This document shows, piece by piece, positions 14,752 through 21,980 of a DNA stretch of 21,980 nt (position 1 is the first letter of the stretch; each line of letters starts with the position of its first letter). Source of the stretch: SZUA-36 sp041570235 (GTDB taxonomy: Bacteria; Pseudomonadota; Gammaproteobacteria; Xanthomonadales; SZUA-36); assembly GCA_041570235.1 (NCBI GenBank), contig JBFFWN010000025.1, positions 1-21,980 of the forward strand. The letters run 5' to 3'. Below the pieces are notes generated by a model. It ran no database searches. It had not been told where the DNA came from and saw only the letters and a list, made by a program, of their open reading frames with translations. Both the position numbers and the translations under genes were made by a program.

Positions 14752-16439
14752 TGATATATACCAATAATATAAAAACCATAGCTTATGTAGTTTCTCTTTT
14801 GTTGTTAAGCACAGTCGCGTATGCAGACGAAGCTGCGCCCGCCAGCGCCGGCCACTGGGTTTCGATTCTGCCGCCATTGCTGACCATCTTCGTGGCGCTG
14901 GCAATCAAGCGCGTGGTTCCTGCTCTTTTTCTGGGTATCTGGGTGGGCGCCTGGGCCATCAACGATTTTGGCTTTTGGGGTTTCTGGAAAGGCCTGCTCG
15001 ATACATTCCAGGTTTTTGTCGCAAATGCCCTGGCCAACGAGGATCATGCCTCGATTGTTCTGTTTTCAATGATGGTTGGCGGCATGGTGGGCATCATTTC
15101 AAGAAATGGTGGCATGCAGGGCATAGTCAATCATATTGTTAAATGGGCCAATTCTGCACGACAGGCCTGTGTCGCCACGGCATCGCTGGGCCTGGCCATA
15201 TTTTTTGATGACTATGCCAACACGCTCGTCGTTGGCAACACCATGCGCCCTGTCACTGATTCGATGCGCGTGTCGCGTGAAAAACTGGCTTATATAGTCG
15301 ATTCAACCGCAGCCCCGGTGGCGTGCATTGCCGTTGTTACCACCTGGATTGGCTACGAGGTCGGTCTGATTGGAGACTCGCTCAGTAAAATGGAGGGGTT
15401 GGACACAGAGGCCTACCTGCTGTTTTTGAATACTATCCCATACAGCTTTTACCCGGTACTGGCGATCGCGTTTGTCTACATGGTTTCAATTTCAGGCCGG
15501 GATTTCGGCCCGATGCTGGCGGCGGAACGACATGCACAGGAGCATGGCTCGGATCACCATACGCCGGACAGCGAGAGCAACGAGGAATCCGAGGTCATAC
15601 CGCCAGTTGAGAACAAACCTCAACGGGCTTTCAATGCTTATATTCCCATCGCAGTTATGGTGCTCGGAGTACTGGTGGGTCTTTATGTCACCGGCAAGAA
15701 TGCCATCACGGATAACCCCGATCCGTCTTTGCAGGACATTATCGGCAATGCCAATTCCTATACTGCGCTGATGTGGGCTTCTCTGGCGTCGATGATGACT
15801 GCGGCATTTTTATCGCTGGTGCAAAAAATCATGGGTCTGGATGAAATTGTCAATGCATGGTTTAAAGGCGTCAGGGCCATGTTGATGGCGATGATCATAT
15901 TGATCCTGGCATGGTCATTGGGCGAGGTCACGCATATTTTGAAAACCGCGGATTTTCTCGTCAGTATTTTGGGAGACTCCCTGCCATCCTTTATGTTACC
16001 GGCCATGGTGTTTGTATTGGCCGCGGCAACGGCATTTGCCACGGGCAGTAGCTGGGGCGCCATGGGGATTCTTTTCCCGCTGGCCATGCCGTTGACGTGG
16101 GCGGTGATGGTTTCACAGGGTCATACCGGCCCCGAACACCTGCACATACTGTACTCGGCCATTTCAGCTATCCTGGCGGGTGCCGTGTGGGGTGATCATT
16201 GCTCACCCATTTCCGATACCACCATCCTGTCATCGCTCGCATCGGGCTGTGATCACATTCAGCACGTCCGTACACAGTTGCCCTACGCTGTTACCGTGGG
16301 CGCAACCTCAATTTTGTTTGGCAGCATCCTGACCGCACTTGGTTCACCCTGGTGGCTGGGCATGTTACTCGGACTTGCCGTACTTGGAGCGATTCTCAGG
16401 TTTTATGGTCAACCCTCCCAGCTTGAACCAAGCGACTGA
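14751..16439 (+). CDS. NhaC-family Na+/H+ antiporter-like transporter with N-terminal signal-like segment
   Basis: 562 residues from GTG 14751; the start shares one base with the preceding TAG (TAGTG) and has GGGAG 6 bases upstream. Residues 8-25 (TIAYVVSLLLLSTVAYA) look like a cleavable signal peptide or an extra membrane segment, followed by about ten membrane helices. Family signatures include the DDYANTLVVGNTMRP segment near 153-166, the polar TGSSWGAMGILFP segment and WGDHCSPISDTT. A His/Glu-rich hydrophilic loop at about 250-295 (RHAQEHGSDHH) separates the two halves. NhaC-family (PF03553) members exchange Na+ for H+ or amino-acid-type substrates; which one cannot be told from sequence. 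Located in the inner membrane. Its TGA overlaps the mfd ATG (TGATG). Confidence 0.88.
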   Translation: MIYTNNIKTIAYVVSLLLLSTVAYADEAAPASAGHWVSILPPLLTIFVALAIKRVVPALFLGIWVGAWAINDFGFWGFWKGLLDTFQVFVANALANEDHASIVLFSMMVGGMVGIISRNGGMQGIVNHIVKWANSARQACVATASLGLAIFFDDYANTLVVGNTMRPVTDSMRVSREKLAYIVDSTAAPVACIAVVTTWIGYEVGLIGDSLSKMEGLDTEAYLLFLNTIPYSFYPVLAIAFVYMVSISGRDFGPMLAAERHAQEHGSDHHTPDSESNEESEVIPPVENKPQRAFNAYIPIAVMVLGVLVGLYVTGKNAITDNPDPSLQDIIGNANSYTALMWASLASMMTAAFLSLVQKIMGLDEIVNAWFKGVRAMLMAMIILILAWSLGEVTHILKTADFLVSILGDSLPSFMLPAMVFVLAAATAFATGSSWGAMGILFPLAMPLTWAVMVSQGHTGPEHLHILYSAISAILAGAVWGDHCSPISDTTILSSLASGCDHIQHVRTQLPYAVTVGATSILFGSILTALGSPWWLGMLLGLAVLGAILRFYGQPSQLEPSD

Positions 16440-19400
16440 TGCCAGCGAGTCCGCTTCACGCTCACTTTGCAGAGTCACCACGCGCCTGGAGCGAACTGGA
16501 AGGAAGCAGTGCCGCCCTTGCATTATTGTCTGCAGCCCAGGCGCATGATGGAATCGTCCTGGTTATCACCCGTTCCAGTCACCAGGCACAGGTGCTGGAG
16601 CAGGATGTACGCCTGTTCAGCGACGGCCACACACCGGTATTGCATTTCCCCGATCATGAGACCCTGCCCTACGACCCGTTCTCTCCACACTCGGATATCG
16701 TAGCGGAACGCCTGTCGACCCTGTCGACACTGGCAGCTGTGAAACGTGGATTACTATTCGTCCCAGTGTCGACGTTAATGCAACGCCTGCAGCCCAGAAG
16801 CCACACACTGGGTCGTAATATCCAGTTGACTGTCGGTCAATCGCTGGTGATCGAGACATTCAGGCAAAAGCTTTTACAAGCCGGCTACAGCCATTCGGAC
16901 CCGGTGTATCAATCCGGTCAGTTTGCCGTGCGGGGCGCTGTTATAGATCTGTTCCCTACCGGTAACCAGTCACCTTTGCGAATCGACCTGTTTGATGAGG
17001 AAATCGACTCTCTTCGGGAGTTCGACCCGGAGACCCAGCGATCTACCGTAGAACTGAACAGTTTCGAGATGTTACCGGCGCGCGAATATCCCTGTGACGA
17101 TGACTCTTTCAACGAGTTCCGCAAGGCATTTCGCTACCGGTTCGTGGTGGATACACGCAATGTTGCGCTTTACCAGGACCTGCGGCAGGGAATTCATCCA
17201 CAGGGTCTGGAGCAGTACCTTCCGTTGTTTTTTGATAAAACCGAAAACCTGCTCGACTACCTGCCACAAAAACCATTACTGGTTACTCAGTCCGGGGTTG
17301 ATCAGGCCGCCGAGGCTTTCTGGGCATCTACAACGGAGCGATGGGAACAACGCAGGCACGATGTGCAAAGACCGGTCCTGGACCCTCCGGAGTTGTACTA
17401 CAGCCCGCAGGAAATCAGTGAAAGGCTGCAGGATTTCAACAGCATAGAGCTGCTTGGCGAAGACCAGAAATCCGGCGACAGCGTTCGCTTTGGTACACTC
17501 CCGGCTCCCGACCTCCACATACACGACCGGGGTAATGAGCCGGCAGCAGCCCTGTTGAAATTCACCAGGGAGTTTCCCGGCAGGATCATGTTTGCCGCCG
17601 ATACCACCGGGCGTCGTGAAGTGCTGTCAGAAACCCTGCGTGCATTCGGCATCCGGCCCCAGCGATACGAAACATGGCACGAGTACCAGACATCGGGCGC
17701 CAGCCTTGGTCTTGCAGTACTGCCTCTGGAACAGGGTTTTCTGGTCGGTGATGAACTGGCCATACTGACCGAAAGCCAGCTTTTTGGTGGCCGTGCCCGG
17801 CCCAAAACCACCCGCAAACTTTCAGAACGTGACCCGGAATCCATCATCCGCAGCCTGTCCGACCTCGAACCGGGTGATCCCGTTGTGCACGAGGACCACG
17901 GTATCGGGCGTTACCGGGGACTGCAATCACTTGAGATTGATCAGCGTGAAGCAGAATTTTTGATGCTGGAATATGCCAACGGTGACAAGCTATATGTGCC
18001 TGTGACCTCGATGCACCTGATCAGCCGTTATACCGGCGGCGCTGCCGAGAACGCTCCACTGCACAGGCTTGGCAGTGAACAATGGGCCAAGGCACGCAAA
18101 CGCGCGGCAAAGAAGGTACGCGACGTTGCCGCCGAACTACTTGAATTGTATGCCCTGAGACAGGCCCGGCAAGGCTATGGCTTTGAGCTGGATAAGCCGC
18201 TGTATGCAGAATTCTGTTCGGGGTTTCCATTCGAGGAAACCGCCGACCAGCAGCGCGCCATCGATGCCGTACTGGAAGACATGGTATCCAGCCAACCGAT
18301 GGACCGCGTGGTATGCGGGGATGTCGGATTCGGCAAAACCGAGGTAGCGCTGCGCGCCGCCTATGTTGCCGTGCAGGGTCAGAAACAGGTCGCGATACTG
18401 GTACCCACAACGCTGTTGGCCCAACAGCATTTTTCGAATTTCAGCGATCGTTTTGCCGACTGGCCGGTCCGCATCGAGTTGCTGTCACGCTTCCGCACCG
18501 GCAAAGAACTTAATGCAACGTTGAAAGACCTGACCACGGGCAAGGTTGATATTGTCATAGGCACCCATAAACTGTTGCAGCGTGATGTAAAATTCAAACA
18601 GCTCGGCCTCGTCATCGTTGATGAGGAACAACGCTTCGGCGTGCGTCAAAAAGAGCGGCTGAAGCGCCTGAGGGCCGAAGTGGACCTGCTGACACTGACC
18701 GCCACTCCGATACCGCGCACCCTCAACATGGCGATGTCGGGCATCCGTGACCTGTCCATCATTGCCACACCACCAGCGCGTCGCATGGCCGTTAAAACGC
18801 TGGTGACACCCTGGGACTCCGCCCTGCTTCGTGAAGCATTGCAACGCGAGATCCAGCGCGGCGGGCAGGCATTTTTCCTGCATAACGAAGTACGTGACAT
18901 CGAACGTATTGCACGTGAGGTCAGCGAACTGGTGCCCGCGGCACGTATACGCGTTGCGCACGGACAGATGGCCAAGGGTGAACTGGAAAAGGTCATGCTG
19001 GATTTCTATCGTCAACGGATCAATGTACTGGTCTGCACCACCATTATTGAAAACGGCATTGATGTGCCAACCGCCAATACCATCATCGTCAATAGGGCCG
19101 ACAAATTCGGGCTGGCCCAGTTGCACCAGTTGCGCGGGCGAGTCGGCCGTTCACATCACCGGGCTTATGCCTACCTGGTTACACCGGACAAGCGCAGCAT
19201 GACCCGCGATGCCCACAAACGCCTTGAGGCCATCGCCTCATTGGAAGAATTGGGCGCCGGCTTTACCCTTGCCACCCACGACCTGGAAATCCGGGGCGCC
19301 GGAGAATTGCTGGGTGATGAACAGAGCGGTGAAATACAGTCTGTGGGATTCAGCCTGTACAGCGAGTTACTGGCGCGGGCGGTCGCAGGACTTCGCGAGG

Positions 19401-19870
19401 GCAAGGAGGTTGACCTGGAAGGCAGCCTGCACGATGAAACCGAAATTGAACTTCATATTTCCGCACTGATCCCGGATGACTGGTTGGGTGATATCCATAC
19501 ACGCCTGACCTTGTACAAGCGCATAGCCAGCGCCAGCGATGAAAATGAGCTCAGGGAACTGCAGGTTGAAATGATTGATCGCTTTGGCCTGTTGCCGCAG
19601 CCCACCAAGCACCTTTTCGAAGTGGCTGAATTGCGCCAGAAAGCGAGGGCCATCGGTGTAAGCCGAATTGATTTCGGCGAAACCGGCGGCCGTTTCGAAT
19701 TCACTGAAGGGACAAAGGCCAACCCGACGGCATTACTGGAAATGATTCAGAAACAACCCTTTGACTACCAGTTACAGGGTCCGGGAAAATTGCGTTTGAT
19801 GTTTGATGAGGAATCTGCCGATGAACGTATTCGTATATGCCACGAAATACTGGATAAACTTGCAAGTTAA
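16439..19870 (+). CDS. mfd: Transcription-repair coupling factor Mfd
   Basis: 1143 residues, full length for the family (E. coli 1148). Mfd removes RNA polymerase stalled at DNA lesions and recruits UvrA. Domains in order: N-terminal UvrB-like region with HFPDHETLPYDPFSPH (about 55-70), a CarD-like polymerase-binding domain at about 476-535 (GDPVVHEDHGIGRYRGL), the RecG-like translocase with Walker A GDVGFGKT at 627-634 (K633), DEEQ box at 728-731 and motif VI QLRGRVGR at 897-904, and a C-terminal TRCF domain (about 990-1110). The start overlaps the antiporter stop as TGATG, with no gap, so translation is probably coupled. No key residue appears missing. Confidence 0.97.
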   Translation: MPASPLHAHFAESPRAWSELEGSSAALALLSAAQAHDGIVLVITRSSHQAQVLEQDVRLFSDGHTPVLHFPDHETLPYDPFSPHSDIVAERLSTLSTLAAVKRGLLFVPVSTLMQRLQPRSHTLGRNIQLTVGQSLVIETFRQKLLQAGYSHSDPVYQSGQFAVRGAVIDLFPTGNQSPLRIDLFDEEIDSLREFDPETQRSTVELNSFEMLPAREYPCDDDSFNEFRKAFRYRFVVDTRNVALYQDLRQGIHPQGLEQYLPLFFDKTENLLDYLPQKPLLVTQSGVDQAAEAFWASTTERWEQRRHDVQRPVLDPPELYYSPQEISERLQDFNSIELLGEDQKSGDSVRFGTLPAPDLHIHDRGNEPAAALLKFTREFPGRIMFAADTTGRREVLSETLRAFGIRPQRYETWHEYQTSGASLGLAVLPLEQGFLVGDELAILTESQLFGGRARPKTTRKLSERDPESIIRSLSDLEPGDPVVHEDHGIGRYRGLQSLEIDQREAEFLMLEYANGDKLYVPVTSMHLISRYTGGAAENAPLHRLGSEQWAKARKRAAKKVRDVAAELLELYALRQARQGYGFELDKPLYAEFCSGFPFEETADQQRAIDAVLEDMVSSQPMDRVVCGDVGFGKTEVALRAAYVAVQGQKQVAILVPTTLLAQQHFSNFSDRFADWPVRIELLSRFRTGKELNATLKDLTTGKVDIVIGTHKLLQRDVKFKQLGLVIVDEEQRFGVRQKERLKRLRAEVDLLTLTATPIPRTLNMAMSGIRDLSIIATPPARRMAVKTLVTPWDSALLREALQREIQRGGQAFFLHNEVRDIERIAREVSELVPAARIRVAHGQMAKGELEKVMLDFYRQRINVLVCTTIIENGIDVPTANTIIVNRADKFGLAQLHQLRGRVGRSHHRAYAYLVTPDKRSMTRDAHKRLEAIASLEELGAGFTLATHDLEIRGAGELLGDEQSGEIQSVGFSLYSELLARAVAGLREGKEVDLEGSLHDETEIELHISALIPDDWLGDIHTRLTLYKRIASASDENELRELQVEMIDRFGLLPQPTKHLFEVAELRQKARAIGVSRIDFGETGGRFEFTEGTKANPTALLEMIQKQPFDYQLQGPGKLRLMFDEESADERIRICHEILDKLAS

Positions 19871-19977
19871 AAACGCCCCCGACGAATTAAAAGCGCCAAC
19901 TCATAAAGATGGCTCCTTTGCATCCTTTTCGGGCAATATTCTTGGTCAAAACAGATAAAGCCACTAAACTAGACCGG

Positions 19978-20775
19978 ATGAGACGTCTTATTCCCCTGCT
20001 GCTTATGTTTGTCAGTGCCGTATCCCTGGCGGAGTCCGGCGAATACCGCATCGAAATGATTGTTTTCCGGAACCTTGACGTTGTCGTCGAACCCGGTTCT
20101 ACGGTGGAGCTTCGCAGATTTTCACAATTTCCCGATTCACAGGGCATCACGGCGTCCCCGGCCGAAGAAACAGAGGGAATACCCGAATCCATCGGGGAAA
20201 TCCCGCAACCATTGCTTGACACTTTAACCGGTGGCCTGCCGGATGAACTGACCATACTGGATGGTAAAAGCACTTACATGGACGATGTATGGCGCCGACT
20301 GAGAGGCAGCAAGGCTTACCGCCCGTTGCTTTTCACCGCATGGCAGCAGAACCGTGTGGACTATTATCCACCTATGCGGGTACACGATCAGAGCATTATC
20401 GATACCCAATTTCGCCCCCCCGCGTCACGGGTGCTCGTTGATTTGACCGCCGAGGACCCTTTGGCCGACTATCGAAGTGACTTCTATCAACTTGATGGCA
20501 CCATGCAGTTGAGACGCAGCCGTTTTTTGCACGTCTACCTTGACCTGGTCCACAGGCAATTGCCCGAACCAGCCGGGAGCGCCAACGGCTTTGTCCGGAC
20601 AAACGATCTGTCAGCAAACCCGGTGAACAACCCCGATGTTTCAGCGCCGGGCGACAGCATTTACAACATTTATACATTGAAACAAAACCGGCAGGTCAAA
20701 ACCGGCCAACTTGAGTATTTTGATACCCCATTTTTGGGCGCCCTGGTGTTTGTTACCGCCATCAGCGACCCATAA
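19978..20775 (+). CDS. csiV: CsiV-family periplasmic protein
   Basis: 265 residues from ATG 19978, giving a clean signal peptide MRRLIPLLLMFVSAVSLA; an in-frame ATG at 19909 would bury it behind 23 residues. The mature protein begins YRIEMIVFRN, the typical start of CsiV-family proteins, has a helix-rich middle (WRRLRGSKAYRPLLFTAWQQ), and ends with the strand-like LRRSRFLHVYLDL and YFDTPFLGALVFVTAI. In Vibrio cholerae CsiV is a periplasmic factor for stationary-phase survival reported to bind peptidoglycan. The position just after mfd matches the order known in pseudomonads. Length is near the family norm. The 107-base gap to mfd shows TTGGTC/TAAACT with 17-base spacing (19942-19970), a poor promoter that would make the mRNA nearly leaderless. 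Confidence 0.8.
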   Translation: MRRLIPLLLMFVSAVSLAESGEYRIEMIVFRNLDVVVEPGSTVELRRFSQFPDSQGITASPAEETEGIPESIGEIPQPLLDTLTGGLPDELTILDGKSTYMDDVWRRLRGSKAYRPLLFTAWQQNRVDYYPPMRVHDQSIIDTQFRPPASRVLVDLTAEDPLADYRSDFYQLDGTMQLRRSRFLHVYLDLVHRQLPEPAGSANGFVRTNDLSANPVNNPDVSAPGDSIYNIYTLKQNRQVKTGQLEYFDTPFLGALVFVTAISDP

Positions 20776-20787
20776 TCGTTACAAGAC

Positions 20788-20792
20788 GGAGG
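20788..20792 (+). promoter_or_regulatory. Strong ribosome binding site GGAGG of the M16 protease gene
   Basis: GGAGG lies 6 bases before ATG 20799 and settles the start of the truncated protease. It falls in the 23-base gap after csiV, which leaves no room for a terminator, so the two genes are probably cotranscribed. Confidence 0.7.
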
Positions 20793-20798
20793 ACTCAT

Positions 20799-21980
20799 AT
20801 GAATTTTTTTCGAACCGCCAGTGTCCTGCTGCTGGGAATCTCCTTGTCAGCGGTCAACGCGTTTGCAAATGATATGCCTGACATCTCGATACCCTATGAG
20901 AAATTTGTTCTTGATAATGGCCTGACCGTAATCGTCCACGAGGACCGCAAGGCGCCGATCGTGGCGGTAAGCATCTGGTATCACGTCGGCTCAAAGGATG
21001 AACCGGAGGGCAAGACCGGCTTTGCGCATCTGTTTGAACACCTGATGTTCAATGGTTCTGAAAATCACGACAAGGAGTTCTTCGAACCTTTCGAACAGGT
21101 AGGCGCAACGGCGATGAACGGCACCACCTGGTTTGACCGAACCAATTACTTTGAGAATGTACCGACACCCGCGTTGGAAATGGCATTGTGGCTCGAATCC
21201 GATCGTATGGGGCACCTGCTGGGCGCAGTCACCCAGGAAAAGCTCGATGAACAACGCGGTGTTGTTCAGAACGAGAAACGCCAGGGCGACAGCCAACCCT
21301 ATGGAATGGTCGAATACCGTTACCTGGAAGGCGTTTTCCCTCCTGGCCACCCTTACCGGCACAGCACCATAGGTTCCATGGAAGATCTTGACAATGCATC
21401 CCTGGAGGATGTGCACCAATGGTTCAAGGACTATTACGGCGCCGCCAACACCGTGCTGGTTCTGGCCGGTGATATCGATGCCAAAAAAGGGCGTGAACTG
21501 GCCGAAAAGTATTTTGGCCACATAGAGGCCGGACCACCGGTAAAACGCATGAAAGCAATGGTGCCGGAGCGTACCATCAACTCACACGAAGTTATGTATG
21601 ACCGTGTGCCGCATACCCGCAGTTACCGCTACTGGGCAGTGCCCGGCCGCACCGAAAAGGCCAATAATCGACTGAACCTTGCGGCTTCGGTCCTGGGTTC
21701 AGGCAAGAATTCACGTCTCTACCCGGCATTGATCTACAAGAATCAACTCGCCAACACGGTTTCGGTGTACGTGGAGAATCATGAGCTCGCCAGTATTTTC
21801 ACGATCGACGTCAAGCTCAAAGAAGGCGTTGAACTTAATCAGGTGAACAAGATTATCGATGCCGAAATGGACCGTTTTCTGAGTTTCGGCCCCACCAAGG
21901 AAGAGCTCGACCGCGTTAAAACCCAGGTGAACGCTTCCACCATCCGCGGTCTCGAACAGATCGGCGGCTTTTCCGGCAAG
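20799..21980 (+). CDS. M16-family (pitrilysin-like) zinc protease, periplasmic, partial at the right edge
   Basis: The frame is open for 394 codons to the window end. Residues 1-23 are a signal peptide (LLLGISLSAVNAFAN). The inverted zinc motif HxxEH is present as HLFEH at 77-81, where E80 is the catalytic base. The distal zinc ligand is E159 in VVQNEKRQ, about 78 residues on, as expected for active M16 subunits. The N-terminal start FVLDNGLTVIVHEDRKAPIV is typical. A second, inactive M16 domain begins near 230 (the VPHTRSYRYWAVPG region). The full protein is probably 450 residues (single unit) or about 900 (fused pair); the window cannot decide. A zinc-lacking partner gene often follows such proteases. 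Cotranscription with csiV is likely. Confidence 0.92.
   Translation, partial: MNFFRTASVLLLGISLSAVNAFANDMPDISIPYEKFVLDNGLTVIVHEDRKAPIVAVSIWYHVGSKDEPEGKTGFAHLFEHLMFNGSENHDKEFFEPFEQVGATAMNGTTWFDRTNYFENVPTPALEMALWLESDRMGHLLGAVTQEKLDEQRGVVQNEKRQGDSQPYGMVEYRYLEGVFPPGHPYRHSTIGSMEDLDNASLEDVHQWFKDYYGAANTVLVLAGDIDAKKGRELAEKYFGHIEAGPPVKRMKAMVPERTINSHEVMYDRVPHTRSYRYWAVPGRTEKANNRLNLAASVLGSGKNSRLYPALIYKNQLANTVSVYVENHELASIFTIDVKLKEGVELNQVNKIIDAEMDRFLSFGPTKEELDRVKTQVNASTIRGLEQIGGFSGK

Noticed and set aside
18485..19126. 213-codon minus-strand frame inside mfd
   Set aside because: It lies wholly opposite the well-conserved Mfd translocase motifs and shows no recognisable domain.
1..21980. tRNA, rRNA, CRISPR array, insertion sequence or prophage
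   Set aside because: I saw no cloverleaf, regularly spaced repeat, transposase motif or terminal inverted repeat pair; the gaps are too short and lack such structure.

Overview
The window looks like an ordinary chromosomal segment of a gammaproteobacterium, probably environmental or marine. I base this on the divergent orn/rsgA pair, the mfd-csiV order, dusB, YpfJ- and YjgR-type proteins, and moderate GC. I cannot name a genus. I see no rRNA, tRNA, CRISPR array, transposase, phage gene or other sign of recent transfer. Genes are dense and no gap exceeds 300 bases.

Region 1 (1-3.7 kb, mostly minus strand): a large secreted VIT/von Willebrand A protein runs off the left edge. An XRE-type HTH regulator lies upstream on the same strand, and a small secreted two-cysteine protein is divergent from the regulator. 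This is the most accessory-looking part. The leader of the VIT/vWA gene can fold into a long helix that buries its own ribosome-binding site, and a short TAACG-centred motif recurs beside all three genes.

Region 2 (3.7-9.7 kb): a YpfJ-like membrane zinc metallopeptidase (minus) is divergent from a YjgR/HerA-like ATPase (plus). Next come an M20 metallopeptidase with a lipoprotein-type leader and oligoribonuclease Orn (both minus), divergent from the ribosome-assembly GTPase RsgA (plus), and then a small BamE-like exported protein. Two convergent junctions carry good terminator hairpins.

Region 3 (9.7-22 kb, all plus): traB-like gene, dusB, a 902-residue DUF349 protein, an NhaC-family antiporter, mfd, csiV and a truncated M16 zinc protease. 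The joins from dusB to mfd overlap by 4, 1 and 1 bases (ATGA, TAGTG, TGATG), so these four genes form a translationally coupled run joining tRNA modification, an uncharacterised coiled-coil protein, ion transport and transcription-coupled repair. In many gammaproteobacteria dusB is followed by fis; here the DUF349 gene sits in that place.

I found no clear-cut new system. The best leads are the RBS-occluding leader at 2156-2231, the dusB-DUF349-NhaC-mfd coupling, and the shared motif around the HTH regulator. All assignments come from reading motifs by eye; no database search was run.
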